Source: Trichoplax sp. H2
Lineage: Eukaryota; Placozoa; Uniplacotomia; Trichoplacea
NCBI GenBank assembly: GCA_003344405.1
Contig: NOWV01000078.1
Location: 1-64,000 of the forward strand
Length of the DNA stretch: 64,000 bases
Direction of reading: 5' to 3'
How positions within the stretch are numbered: position 1 is the stretch's first letter; the number at the start of each line of letters is the position of its first letter. Shown piece by piece: positions 28,401 to 42,359 of the stretch. Below the pieces are notes generated by a model. The model worked only from the letters and a program-made list of their open reading frames with translations, was not told where the DNA came from and did no database searches. The position numbers were made by a program, and so were the translations under genes.

Positions 28401-31400
28401 GAAGAAAATAAAGTATAGCTTTGAATATTTGGCTAAAGTTTATAGTACACGTATACTGTACAATTAGGAAGAGGAGGATAACTAGCTATTCTAGAATTAG
28501 TTATAATCGGGCTTATTTTTGTCGAAACTTTCAATCAATGAAGAGATATCTTTCATTAAATATCCATCGCTGGTAGCCATCAGCATAATATGGATAGCTA
28601 AGTTAATACTTTGGTATTGTTATATCATGACAAATAACTTTGTATACGCCTTTGTTGTCATGACCAAGCTCTAGAAATGGATGAATGAAAGATTTTCAAC
28701 TGTAATTCTCTATATGGCAGATTCTGTGTGTAATTACTCGATTTTTTCGGATTTAATCCCCGAATGTTGCAGATCTCGATAACGAAGAATTTCATCCTAT
28801 AGTTTACTTAGCTTTACAACTACTATATAAAGAACAGCGTACATTGATTATTAATGGAATGAGTTTGAACCTTTAAATTCTATTCTCTTATTTGAAATAG
28901 AATGAAACAATTATGATAGTAAAATCTTTATAAAATTAAAAGTCTATTCGATTCTAGAATTATAAAAGGAAGTTTGCCATACTTGATAGCAGCAAGGCTC
29001 AAATCTAGATGATGCGCGATCAATTAAGATAAAGAATTTATTTTTTGCTTAGAATATATCGTATACGAATAATTTCACAATTTTTTCGTTAGTACGATAC
29101 ATTATTACATAAGGGTAACAAATAACCTGCAATAAATGTCAATTTATTAAGATTAGAAGCATTAATTATTTTCTTGGTAAGCTTTTACAAAGTAATCAAC
29201 AATAAATTATTCATTATAGTAGCATCCATACAAAATCTACAAACAAGGTTCTGTTATATACTGTACTCCATAGTTCAATAATATACATACAATAGTTAAC
29301 CTACAATCAACAACAATCAGTAATGTCATAAAAAATTGTTGACAGGATATCAATACTATCAAGTAATATCATCAACGGACCCCCTATAGTGTTTACATGG
29401 CTTTACGCTGCTTCATTGACGTCAGTTATCTCCATTTATTCCTATGAGGTCTACCAGGGTATTAAGTGGAAAGAAATATCTTATAAATTTTGTAGAATAA
29501 TTAGATTTATTCTAATGTTGTCCTGTCATCAGTAGCACATTCTTCTACGAAATATACATGAATATGAACTAAATTTCTTCAAAATCTCTAAGTTGACGAT
29601 TAATAAAGCACTGAATAATTATAAATTAATTAGTCAGTGCGATATGGTAATTAAAACAATTTCAATATTGAGTAGGCTAAAGAACTTACTTTCTACTAAA
29701 TATGTGAAATAGATCGTATTTATATTCGAAAGCCATTTCAAGCTTGGAGTTAAATAGGTACCCATATTGCGTACCATCATACTTCTTCAGGTCAATTAAT
29801 CAGCATTCTGATTTGACCAATAATTACATTGTCAGAAAAGCTTCATTTATCAATTTTGTGATATTTTTCTTCTATTTTGCGAAGCTAATGTGGCAATAAA
29901 GCAATTTATATGAGTGTATATGTCTATAAAATAGTTAACTGTTCTCTTTATATCGCAATATCTAAGTCCACTTAGAGTATGGCGCTTAGGTATATTGTAT
30001 ACAGAAATTTTCTAACAACATGCAGTAGAAAAAAATTTTAGATAGGGAGATAAGTATTAGTACAGTATATTGTATTAAGTACCCAAGTTACTACAATTGT
30101 TGAGTTCTATCAGACAATATGAGGAGGCTAATCATCAAAATGCCCTTTCTTCACTATCTACAAATTTGATTAAAATACGAGGAACAATTTTTACGCTATA
30201 TCAACGTAGCAGATTATTGCTTTCTGTTAATAAATATTTTGCTCATTGCCGCTGATTGACAATTATATAGCAAATAACGGTAACCAGGGAATTATGTATA
30301 TGTGTTGACGCAGATTGCTAGTAATATGGATAGTATTTTCTTTCAGATTATATTTATCAAATATTTTTATAAATCACTTGACGAAACTAAGCTCTAGATA
30401 AGATATTAGATACAGAATTACCATTAACTACATTAACATTTTTATTGAAAATAAAATAAGTGCGACAAATTTGTTAAATTACTCAATTACTTCTCTTCAC
30501 TTCGTCATCTTATAGCCATCTTAAGTAACTTATTTATTTAAAGATATTTTTTAATTATTATAATTAGATATTAAGGAATGGTATCCCGACGAGATTTTAT
30601 ATGATCATCTATATGATGCTAATATACTGTATACTAGAAGTAGAGTCGTACCTTTAGCATTATGAATGAGACGACTTCTACTCCGCTTGACAATTTAAAA
30701 ATAGTTTACAATTTCATAGCATATATTTGCTATAATCCCTTCTAGCAATGATATTCCATAATAGATACTGCATCATTTTTTGTGCATGAATATACAGCTT
30801 CAATTCTAATAGATGTACGACGACGACTCTAAAAGCAAAGCAAGTGGCTTTTTCTTAAGTTAGGGACGTAAGCTATATACCATACGTGTCTTGTATCATT
30901 ATTGACGGTTTATTTAAATTTTGCAGTCAATACATTTATACTTTAAAGTAATGATAGATCAATACTCAAGAAAACTGTTACCATAGAGACTCTTTGCAGT
31001 TGTTAATATTAGCAGTATGAAATTATTAAAGCAGTAAATTAACAGTTATAACTAGAGAAGCGGAATGAAATATAATCCCATAACTATGCATTACTGTTCG
31101 TAATAGAACAAAAATACTAGCAAAAGAGCTTTCTATCTTTTGCTATCTTAGATTTTGTAGAGGCATTTATGCAAGTTTTTACTGGATTTATAATTCCAGG
31201 ATTTGGCCGCATATTTACTGGTACGAATATGCTTGCAGACCGTGAAATAGTAAAGCAAGTTATATCGAACTTAGATCCAAAATCGTGACTGTAAATAATC
31301 ATTATCAAATACCAATTTCCATTACTTTCTTAATTGTTTGAAATAACGAATGTAAATATAAGTATTATATTGATATCCAAAGAAATAAGATCAAAAATCT

Positions 31401-34400
31401 TACCAAGTTTCAACTATAGAATGCCGTTCATTTGATAGAGAGAAAATATCGTATCACCATTAGCAGAGTTTATAAGTTGTGATATAGACTTTCACTGTAT
31501 ATATAATCTACAAAACTCTTTGTATTAATAATAACTAAAGCCTTTATATTGAATGATATATATTCACAAATTTTATAACGGGATTAATTCCATCTACTTA
31601 TAGCCTTATTGCCTATTAATAATTTTAATTAGCATATTTGTATAATTAGATTGCTAATAATTTTATCCTATTAAGTCAGTATATTTTATAAGCATTAGTT
31701 TAGTAATCCCCTTTTTCCAGATTCATCTAAATATGGGTATAAATGGTAATTTTTCTATATTCGTACTAACTATTATATCTATCCAATTTTTACCTAGTAA
31801 CCTATGTTTTCAAATTTATCTGAACTTCATAGTAATATTGACTTGTAAAATCATTTATTTTACCGCGTTATTTAAGTAATCCTTAGTCCCAGGCTTATCC
31901 AAGTTTCATAAATATTTAAACGATATTATGAAAGTATCAAATATTGTCGTTTATTAATACGATTGATTTATTGACTCACTTTTTTGTTATTTGGCTTCAT
32001 ACAAGGAACGCCTAGATAGCATAAACTAATCGCATAGTCAATTTTGCTTTTTAATTTCATGACACTTACTAAAGATGGTACAGTACTAAATATACTAAAT
32101 ATACCACAACGATATCTGGTTAGAATGCTTACTACCTATTATATAAGATAATCATAAAGTCATTTATGCTATACTTCTGTATTGCTAGCATTACTAAAAC
32201 GATATTAGAAAAACAGTTGTGATATTCAACGCTAATAACTTCGAATCATAGACTGTACCCTATTATATGCTGTTATTGAAGTATATTGATTTCTAAACTT
32301 TTAGATATTGCACAGAACTATCTCAGCAGCAGAAATAAATTTCAAATATTATACAACTCTAAGGCAATGAAAAGTATTTGTTAGTAATCTTTATATTAGG
32401 AATGTTTACTCCATTTAAAAAGAATCGTAAAGTCTCTTGTATCATATTTTTATACCATTTCCTTCTCTAGAAACACCCTATTGAAAGTATCTTAGCTACA
32501 TTTTGACGTGGGATGCTTGATTGTTTATCATTAATAACTAAATGAACAGGATTACAATAATGTCCTATTATTTATAATCCTCAATTGACTGGATTATCAT
32601 TTTAAACCATTACGGACGATTAAAGAGAGAGACAAAGGTACCCTTATTTTATGAAAACAAAGTTGCAAGACGGAATAATATTTGACTATCTAAGTTCATG
32701 CTCATACCATTCGGAAGTATAAATAGAGCAAACCAGACTTGAAATTTGACTGCATTGAAATTTTATAACACACTATTCAAAGTGGAGCATAATACAGTGA
32801 TGCTCAATTAAGTTTCTGTAGATGCGTCATAGAAAGGGTTGCTAATTCCCTTCAGTTATGTGTGCTTGTTTTCTTAACGCTTTCGTTAGATAATATGATA
32901 TGATAATAGATTGTAGTAAATTATTGAACTTGATCTATTCTATGGGATGTTTGTTGTGACGATTTTAGCATCAAAATAGAACCTAGTAGCAATCTGTAAG
33001 ATAGGACGATGGATAATAAGATTAGCAGCAGAAACTCTAATAATGTCTTAATTTAAGTTACTGCATCAATTTATTTGAAATATTGATACAAAATTTTGTA
33101 ATAAGGAGCCAGCTTTAGTCAATTACTATTAAAAATTGTGCCATTCAGATAAAAAGTAGCGTGTTATGCTATAGTTCTATTTTAATTTTTATAGATTGCT
33201 AATCACTGTCTATATCTCTCTTTATATATATGTAATAAGTTACTGTATCAAAGCCAATATTTTTAATTTTAATTTATAAGTTCATTAAAGTATCGATATG
33301 CAGCCATTGTGGCAGCTAAGAATATTTATTAGCGTTTAGAAAGGATTTCAAGCATGATAGTCCATAACTATACGAGTACTTTAAGAAGACATTTGAAGCG
33401 AAACAGGGTAAATGTTAATACGGTAGTAGCTCTTGATATGGAAGGATTTCGGGATTATCTTATTAATAACGCTTCACAACTACGGATAATTTACATTACA
33501 ACTATTTTTTACTTTTAAGGAAGTTCCCACTAGTCCAGTTACGATTGATGCTACACAGCGAGAATTTTGAAAATTTTTTTATTCTGACATTGAGAAAGTA
33601 TACAGGATATCCTAATATCCTTACGTGACTTTAATGATACCTTAAATGATGATGATACAACAGCTATCTAACTTTAGCGAAATAATATTATTTTTATCCA
33701 GATTATTCAAGATAATATACTGTATTACACTATTTTTTATATGAAAATGATGACATCATAACAGGTTAATTAATATTGAAGGAAAGAATGGACTCTAAAA
33801 TTACCTACAGGTACAAATATTACATTATTTAGTTATAATCGTATTGTTTGTCATTGATAATAAATTTGTAATAAGGTATGTGAGAAGAAAAATGAAAATA
33901 AATTTAAGATGCTATGCCAATCTTCAAGAGAGGCAGTGAATATCGACAATAATCTTCATAATTTTCCTACTTATAATGATGAATAATCAACCAATAAATA
34001 TACTAGTTACTAGGTTAATCAATGAATGAATGATTGGTTGTTAATTCTATTCTGCAAAAATGTGTCACGCAACTTTCAATAACAATGTGAAAGGTTTCTT
34101 TAATTAAAATTTCAGCAGTTACTAATATTATAGGAACATTTTATAAACAAATGTTGCTTCAAGTAATGAAATCATGATAATGATTTAATGATTAGTGATT
34201 AATTTTACTCTACTAAAGGGTAGACACCTAGTTTACAAATAGCGGTATGAATAGTATACATTACACTTTGTGGTAACAATTGCAACCATTAGACTGTGAT
34301 ATGACGATAATGAAAATCTGTCGTATTGACAAGTAGCCTTTCATACATACTAAATTAGTCGAGAGATATGATTATTAGAAAGTCAGTTATCTATGAAGTT

Positions 34401-34519
34401 ACCCAATTATCCAAATTTGATCATATTGATTTGTTAATACCCACCCAATTGATAACATTATCCTAACCTACAATACAAGTTTTTATCGAACGAATCATTC
34501 ATATAATAACCTTAATTGT
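25460..34519. other. 9-kb gene desert
   Basis: Very AT-rich, with no convincing gene. The only protein-like run I noticed is 31121-31288 (+), 55 open codons including QVFTGFIIPGFGRIFTG, with an antisense 63-codon ORF over the same bases. Neither has splice or homology support. An outer 8-base inverted repeat, GTTGACCT/AGGTCAAC, lies at about 27848-27879. The region could hold introns or regulatory DNA of genes I cannot see. Confidence 0.5.
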
Positions 34520-35338
34520 TCAACTTGACCTAACATCTGAATTTAATGAGGTTTTGCAATCTGCTACTAGGTGCAGTTTCCTTTGCAGTATAGGCGAATT
34601 AACGTAAGTTTTAGCCAGAGGACCTAACTTGCGCGGTTGATCTAATACCTCATTCAATCCTTCTCCATAGGAAGAATTATCATCGTCATCCGTGCTGTAA
34701 AGCGTTGAGGCTGATCCTCTCGTATTCAAATCTTTTGACTTTTCATCTCGATCATCGTTTCTTAATCTGTCTAAATCAGTTATTAACTGTTCATAGGCTT
34801 TATCCGTATCTAATAACCGACTATCTTTGCTATAAGATTTATTCAATTTCATAGCTAACTCTTTCATACTAATCAATCCTGGATCTTTTTTCCTTTTCAT
34901 GTTGAATAAATCACTTTCTGAGCTGGCCCGGTTTTGTTCGGATAAGAATACACGTCTTCTTACTGACGGACTCATTGGATTAGGAGCTGGAGCATCCGGC
35001 CTCCTAGCTTCATTGACTTGGCCAATTATATTCTTCCTACGAAGCATAGGACTGTGTTGAGGGGATGATGTTGGTGTTGCCTTACTACTTAAATTAATTT
35101 GGCCATTACTTGATGTATGAGGTAATTTTGGTAAGCGAACATTATTTGCACTTGCACTTCTACTGATGGAGCTGCTTGATTTCATCCTCATCAATTGGAA
35201 CTTCAAATCTTGATGATCCTTGAGTAATTGTCGAGATTTTAAATGCTCTTGCTTTTCAATATCACTTAATTTCTTGCATAATTGTTTATGTTCACCTTTA
35301 TTCCTGCACTGTGCTATATCGATCGATGATAGAGCCAT
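34520..35338 (-). CDS. Single-exon protein, paralogue A of an unrecognised coiled-coil/SESD family
   Basis: Intact 272-aa ORF, ATG to TGA, with no intron. I do not recognise the family. The N-terminus (about residues 8-53) is a Lys/Gln/Leu-rich probable coiled coil: RNKGEHKQLCKKLSDIEK, then LLKDHQDLKFQLMRMK. A low-complexity Ser/Arg/Pro centre has SP-RR sites (SPMLRRK, SPSVRRRVFLS) and SSESDLF. A C-terminal LGPLAKTYVNSP lies near residues 240-251, after an acidic STDDDDNSSYGEG patch. The same blocks in the same order occur in the gene at 45580-46611, so the two are paralogues. The Ser/Pro/Arg content suggests a phosphorylated cytoplasmic or cytoskeletal protein (inference). The coiled coil loosely recalls the N-terminus of vertebrate CCDC190-type proteins; I would not rely on that. 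Confidence 0.8.
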   Translation of the reverse strand: MALSSIDIAQCRNKGEHKQLCKKLSDIEKQEHLKSRQLLKDHQDLKFQLMRMKSSSSISRSASANNVRLPKLPHTSSNGQINLSSKATPTSSPQHSPMLRRKNIIGQVNEARRPDAPAPNPMSPSVRRRVFLSEQNRASSESDLFNMKRKKDPGLISMKELAMKLNKSYSKDSRLLDTDKAYEQLITDLDRLRNDDRDEKSKDLNTRGSASTLYSTDDDDNSSYGEGLNEVLDQPRKLGPLAKTYVNSPILQRKLHLVADCKTSLNSDVRSS

Positions 35339-38276
35339 ATTGGGTTGGATGTATGGAATTTCTTACGGAGAAATAGTGACAAATTGATGGTCGAAAAATG
35401 GCTAGTGGACTTGTGATAATAGGGGTATCAATTTTTCACTTTCTGAATTGTATTCGCCTAATACGATGGCTTTAATACCACTAGAGGCGATCTAACTTTA
35501 CGTAATATTAATATGTTCTGATAGACAATTGTAATATATCCTATTCTTGGTTACATAGATGAATAAATGGAGGAAAGAACACCAATTTAGCGCAAACAAT
35601 CGGATAAAGGATATTTTGAAGATACTTTTAGAGTAAAATTTGCATAAATCGAAGTATAGAAACTATACTATCTTAGATAGTACTAAAAGAATGTAAGGAA
35701 AACAAAGTTTTATTGATCGTTAGACCCCTATTATAATAAATATCAATATGAATAACTGCTTTCTAATATTGTTCCAATGTGTCTCTTTACTTTAGAATAT
35801 GTTTATCTTTCATTTTATTGATTATAATATCGATCTTGATTCCTGTTTTATCTTTTCTTCACTATTCAAAATACCTTCACGCACTGTCACCTAGATCAAT
35901 AATGTATTTATAAAACTTTTCGATTCAAAATAAGTGGCGTTTCGTACATATGACGTAAGTACTCGTAAGTGTCAAATAGAGAGTAAATTTATGTTTAGTT
36001 GGCTATAACTTAAATTACTAAAAAAAGGAGGTATAGACATTATTCCTATGATATACGCATTAGTAGCCTTCTATTGGCATTTTGATATTGAGATTACTAC
36101 AAGTTTGTTATCAACTTTGTACGAAATGTTTTCGATTACTTGTGACAAATAAAATGGATGGCATACTCTAATTGTATTGTTGAAATTAATCAGATGTATT
36201 TCAGGATACAGAATGGCAATTAATTGCTCATCAACATCAACTTCAGCTACCTTATAAGGTAAAAACAAATAATATGGCGTAGAATGGCTCTTTTCGGTTA
36301 CATTATTATTTATCTCCTGAACCTTTTATGATCAATAATGCGATTGACAAAGAGTAATTTGAAATTTGAAATAATAAACAGAGAATTAATAAAAGTTTAG
36401 GCATTCTTTCATCATCCTAAATTATTTATGCCCTCAACTGTCTGTTTGACATATTGACCGAGGCAGAAATAGGACCAAACCAAATTTTCATTTTACATCA
36501 ATACAAAGTCGTCCAGGTTCAAAATAATATAAATGATACAAATTAGGTATACCTTTTACGCCCAATGGAAATAGAGCAATTTCTCTGGAACTCTATCGTC
36601 ATTATTACCCTATCAACGATGATGTTATCCCATTGTCATTTTAGAAAATATTATTTTCTTACATTGCTTCAATAATATGCAGTGCTACACAACATTTTGA
36701 ATCAGTCATAAATCATAATATAGAAGTGGGTGGATGCAAGAGTATCCTACGTACATATATTTAATGCTGTTAAAAATAGAATAAAGATGATGATCAATAG
36801 TACTGTCTAATTATTGCAATAACATCAATCTATTAAATAAGGATAAGTGATTTACGTCGATTATTGGTAGTAGTAATGTACTTTATAGGAAAGTATATTG
36901 ATATCCATGTAATGGATACTGAACATCCTTCGGTAATAATAGTATCCTACTCTTAATTTTTTCATTAGTAGTATGCTATTCAAACATTTCGCCTACTAAT
37001 TAATTATGAATACTCATTTTCCACGATATTAACTTAAGCGTTTGATCGCTATACTGTGAATACTACAAACGCTAGCATACTATGATCCCTTAACATAGGA
37101 AACTAGTTACTGTATTAAAGGAATAAGATTGTAGGAAATTTTACAATTGTTTACGTTCGTTTCTTGTCGACCAAGGTGATTTGAATACTGAATAAGATGA
37201 TCTTCAATTTATTATGATTTTAACTGAAGGAGCACATAAAATTATGGTTTAATACAATAGCTCTTGATAATTAGAATTCATAATCCAGTTGCGGTATTAT
37301 ATAGAAGAATTCAATCACAGTTATTACAGTCTAATATCTAGTATGGCTATGACAAGTATGACTGCTTTGCCACGGCTTCGTTATCCAACCGATGTACACT
37401 ATGTATACAGTAGGTATAATAAAATTGCCAAGACAACTTTTCCCGTTACTTCCAACGCTTTTAGCTACTAGAGAGATTTGTGTAGCGTAAAGAATCACAT
37501 AGCATGAGTAGTAACAGACATTTTTCACGTATTCTGTACCACTTTGCTACCAAATTGATACCCAAATCGATCGTAGTTGAATATACAAATCAAAGAACAT
37601 TATCAAATCTTATCGTTTTCTAACTTTACTCCGTCATTATGCTAAGCTAGTTCAATTGCGACCAATAAAGCTGTACTATTCGTAAAAATTATTTTACGGG
37701 AAAGCTTTGATAGTGTCATTTATATATTGTCATTGAAGTTTTTTATAGGAAAATTTTGCACTTATGATGATATGTATGTTATTAAGTTAATACCGTCAGA
37801 TATAGAGAAAATATTTCTAAAACACCCACTCTCTTTATATGAGATATTTTACATAGTGCGTAAATAATTTTCGCTAAAAGAATGTTATGAGGATAATACA
37901 AAGAATATTCATTTACCATAGTTGGGATAGCACAAGTCTAAATTGTGTGTATTATATAAACAGTGAAAAATAATTTTACTAGTCCTTAAAGTTAATTGGT
38001 TATCGAGTTCATATTTGTATCCATGTAGAACTGAGTTTATAATTGGAAAAATTTTTATACCCATGAATGAACAATTTAATGATGAAAACTGGGAGTAGTT
38101 CATAATATCATTATCCTTACGTCCTTATGGGGTCCATTAAGCATTTAATATAATTTACTTCCAATTGTCATAATAAAGGACAGAATGCGAGGTGTAACTA
38201 CAATCATTATACTCCTACTTAAGTAATACATTGTCTACTAATAGCCTTTACTTAATCCACCAACTAATGATGCCAA

Positions 38277-38432
38277 TATAGCCAAGGCTACATAGTAGCA
38301 ACCTATTGCATGATTGCTAATTGTATTTAATGTTAATAGTATCAACTTGATCTACTAATTAATAATGGCTATATAGCCAAGGCTACATAGCAGCAACCTG
38401 TTGCACGACGGTTAATTGTGTTTAATAAAGTT
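38277..38432 (+). repeat. Direct repeat, two ~60 bp copies at 95 bp period
   Basis: TATAGCCAAGGCTACATAG then AGCAACCT and TTGCA begin at 38277 and 38372. The 3' shared end is TAATTGTxTTTAAT. Copies differ at about one base in ten. Confidence 0.85.
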
Positions 38433-38889
38433 TCTACTTTAACCTATGCTCGTGATCGCGGATAAATCGGAGAGATTAATTACTAGATATAGGTTGTTCT
38501 TATTTTAGGAATGAATGTAGATAGAGCTTGTCATTTGATAATTTGCGATAGAATCCAATGAATTTAATCCATTAAGCATGCCTCGATGTATGCACATACA
38601 CTGTAAGTAGGTAAACATTTGCATAAACCGACATAATAGTATCTACTTTGAACCTATAATCTCTGGCGAAATTTTCGTAGAAAGTGGCCTACTAGTTATA
38701 ACTCACTTGACAAGAAAATAGTTTATAAAGTAGCTAAAGGATAGTAAGGTAAATTGATAGAAAACCTTCCTATATCAGTCCCTATTGTAATAAAATAAGG
38801 ATTGTGGCATGTCTTTAAAAAATTACTTTATATTATTATCATCTGGCTAGATAGCATGGAGATATGGAAAAGAATTTAGTCGCTTATCT

Positions 38890-39830
38890 ATGAATAAGCG
38901 CAAGATAGTTATGGTGGGACATGGAGAATACACGAAATAAGATAAACTAGAGTAGATGGAAAGTAAAAATTAATTCGTTTGCATATGTGTAAATAAGTAA
39001 ATGCGATATGAATAAAAAAAATAAGATTGATTTACCGGCATATGATTAAGTAAGTGTAAGATAAATAAGCTATGCTGGGAGAAATACGTAAAAATAAGAT
39101 TAACTAGGGGAGCTGGGAAGTAAAGAATAATACGAGAACGTAAATATATGATAAGTAGCACTATGGTAAGACCAGAGTTAAATTGCTTGCTTTGTTTTAT
39201 GTACATCTGCTCTTGCTATAGTGTTACTTATCATATATTGAATTATAAAACAAAGCAATTAATTTAACTCTGGTTTTGCTTAAGGTACTTGCCGCATGAA
39301 TAAGCAGAAATCTGCTCTAATATACTGCAATAGCATAAAGTAACACTACAATCTGCAGTCAAAAATATTAGATCACGGCGACTACCTAAGAATTAATTAC
39401 TTACTGATGAGTAAGTGTAAGATAATTTAGTGATAAATGGAGGAGATACACAACATAAGATAAACCAGAGTAGCCGAAAAATAAGAGCTAATTTGTTTGC
39501 AAATGTGTAAGTAAATGTGAGATAAATAAAAAAAGTAAGATTGACTTGGGTAGCGGACTAATTTGCTGGCATATGATTAAGTAAGCATAAGATAAATAAT
39601 GCTATACTGGGAGAAGTACGTAACAACAAAATTGACTAGAGTAGCAGGAAAGTAAATCCACAATAAATAATACTACATCACGAGCGGATGTATACGTTTA
39701 ACAAAGCATATAATTTTAACTTTGGTCTACTTGCTGTATGGAAAAAACAGAAATCCGCTCTAATATACCGCAATAAAGTAACACAACAATCGGAAGTCAA
39801 TAATCTTAGATCACGGTAACTGCCCACACA
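38890..39830 (+). repeat. Diverged ~440-530 bp tandem duplication
   Basis: Copy A (about 38890-39390) and copy B (about 39410-39830) share, in order: GAGATACAC, TTTGCAxATGTGTAA, GGCATATGATTAAGTAAG, CTGGGAGAA, AACAAAGCA, AGAAATCxGCTCTAATATAC and TTAGATCACGG. The offset is about 531 in the left part and about 440 in the right part, so copy A carries about 90 extra bases. These coincide with the inverted segment at 39143-39230. Confidence 0.8.
39143..39275. repeat. Two interleaved inverted repeats (a-b-a'-b')
   Basis: Arm a (about 39144-39164, ATATATGATAAGTAGCACTA) pairs with a' (about 39218-39238). Arm b (39171-39199, starting ACCAGAGTTAAATT) pairs with b' (about 39246-39275) over nearly 29 bases. 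The order a, b, a', b' is pseudoknot-like rather than nested. Confidence 0.75.
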
Positions 39831-40360
39831 AGGAGTGATTTAATAGGCTTTAATTGCCTCACTATCCAGCTGATATGATCAATACGGTTAAAATTCAAAT
39901 AAATGCACATTGCATTATAAATGCCATCCTTTGTTACTGTACCGAATACTACGTTAGTTACCTCTTAGCCCAAACTACCTTATCCTTCAATTTTAGTTCA
40001 AAGCTTGTTAAATTAATGCGATCGTTTTTATAGATAATTTACTTGGTTAGTTTAAACCTTTCAGTGTTTTACAGTAGAATTGTTTGTAGCGTGACGACTG
40101 AGACTTCAATTCCATCTATACCTTAGTGCTATCATCCAACTAATTTAATATGTTGACAACATTGTTGCTTACAAAGTAGGTATCCATTGGAGCTTTTAAA
40201 CCCATCTGGATCTTAACACTATTTTTTCAACAGGCTAAGCGAATTCGATTATTTTTTGTGATTTCAACATCTTAATTTCTTCCATACTTGCATATTCAAT
40301 AAGCGCATTTCAAATTTATCTTGGTGTGAATATTATCTTCACTGAAACAGATTAGATAAG

Positions 40361-40868
40361 CTGACTGTTTTTGTCAATTCAATATTTTAACTAGATGGTT
40401 TGCTTGCACTGCCAATAAGACCTTTTTCCAATTTTATCAGAATACGCCTTCGCTTAAGAGACATATGATTTTAGTTGAAAGCTTTTTAAGCCGCTTTGAC
40501 GCCTCCAAGATACAACTGTTTACATTTCTATCACCCACATCGCAAGGAAAATAAATTACAGCTTTCAAGCTGAAACTAGAACAAATGCTACAAGGTTTAC
40601 CTTTTTCCGTCGTAGTCAATGGCAGAAAGGAAAAAGAGAAGCCAACCACTAGAACAACTTCTACTTCACACTCTAATAGACCTTGGCATCTATTCGTTGG
40701 TAAGCGATTTATATACTGCATTAGGCTGGATTAAGTAAACATTATGACGCCCTCATTATTTTTTTAGACAGCAGACAAGATTGTCTAACCACTGCGTCCG
40801 TACAGGTGCCAGTAATTGCAGCAATCTTATGCAAGCACGCGGCTCTGGTGGAATGGTATACCATCTAA
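40361..40868. pseudogene. Coding-like island, strand uncertain
   Basis: GC and codon texture rise above the surroundings. Plus strand: one frame is open from about 40361 to 40699 except for a single TAA at 40552-40554. It ends in a good donor (GTT G|GTAAGC), then a 68-base intron, then a T-rich acceptor at 40767, and continues in frame to TAA at 40868 (DCLTTASVQVPVIAAILCK). Minus strand: 40721-40437 is an uninterrupted 94-codon ATG-to-TGA ORF with GKPCSICSSF. Both cannot easily be true. The plus-strand reading implies a decayed gene with one nonsense codon; the minus-strand reading implies an intact small gene. No family recognised; a worn mobile element is possible given the dispersed repeat at 41315. 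Confidence 0.35.
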
Positions 40869-41314
40869 TCGTAGCATTGTACTATAGATCAACATCAGCA
40901 TATAAAAACATGCGATCTGGGTATCATATTACTGTAACACTCCAAGTGAAATATTTTCGGCTATTAATAATCATATAGAGAGTCATTAAAAGTAGATACG
41001 CTATAGGGAAGACAGTTGATAACACACTTTTATAGCTGTATCCATTTTAACATTTTGCTACATCATGTCATGTGATAGAAATAGAATAAATAGTGGAATA
41101 AACATCATGCGATACAAAGCTAGAGGTATAGGCTATAAGTCCTGTAATTTTACTGTCCATAAATACAATAAATAATAGCATTTGAATAGTAAAACACAGG
41201 GCTTTAACTCCTGTTCGAAACGAACAGATTCCACAATAAGGAGTAATCCATGACATCAGTAAAGTCGGCTCCGATAGACAAGGTACAGAAGCAAAAGTAT
41301 AGTATTTTCGTATC

Positions 41315-41413
41315 AGATATTTTGGTAAAATTGGTAGAAACTACTGTATACGTACGTTAATTTTACTTATATTTTTTCCCAGTTAAAGTATCTAAACGAA
41401 ATTAAAGACGCCG
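41315..41413 (+). repeat. Dispersed repeat, copy R (partner at 282-398)
   Basis: Contains TTTTTTCCCAGTTAAAGTA, ACGAAATT and AGACGCCG in the same order and strand as the copy at the left end of the window. Confidence 0.55.
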
Positions 41414-42359
41414 TAGTGTTTCATAAGTTTCCGATCTGGACGCTTGGTCTAATCATTTTTGAGCTTCCTGGGAGATTTTAAATGAATAGCCTAAGGTAAA
41501 TTCTAGAGAATGGTAATATTAGGAAACGTTCCAGCCTAGTTTTTTGGCAAGAATCTATCATGCGTAACTACTGTAAATATTAGCTCGATCATCGTATACT
41601 AGAGAAACTGTTATCCTGTCTGCAGTAAAGCACTATGGAACACGAATAGAAAGCACAACATTTTAAGCTCACAATTAATTCCCATTCATCACGTCGTATT
41701 TGTAAGCAGACCGCAATTAATTTCTCTGTTGGATGCTGTATATGAGAGATTTCCAATATAAACTAGGAAATTTTATCATATTTGGTACAAATTTCGAACT
41801 TTTTCTTACCAATATATTCAGCTGTACAACAAGATATTCCTGTATAGAAGACAATGCATCTTTGTTATTGTCAATAGGTTTAGATATAAGCAGAGAATAG
41901 CAAACCGTTATTGTTTTGATGTATGTTTAAACATATTGTTAAATCCAGCTATGCTCTCTTAAGACGATATTAAAAGTTATACTAGGCACACTTTCTACAC
42001 TACTAAAATAATAATATTTTGTTAATTGTCAATGTGGTATGCAATTTACAATATAGCACTAGTACTTTATTGTCAGTAATAAAGAGTTTATTATCTTGAT
42101 GCCATCACTTTTATGCTTATCTAGAGTAATTAAGCAGACTTAATTGGTAGCTATAATTGATTTTCCATCGGTTGATAGATATGAATCCGGATAGATTTGG
42201 AGTACGAGTAATAAATATCCAACTGTAAGCATTTCTGTCGTTCACTTATAGATTTCCACAAGTTTCTTCAGTAATATAATGTAGTAATTTTACCTGACGT
42301 ATAAACGTATCCATTAGTGGAAATAGTTAGGAAGATTTGTATATTATCGTGAAAGCTAC

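Noticed and set aside
41200-41240. tRNA-like TTCGAA near CTGTTCGAAACGAACAG
   Set aside because: It is a local palindrome; no acceptor, D-arm or A-box in position. No tRNA was found anywhere in the window.
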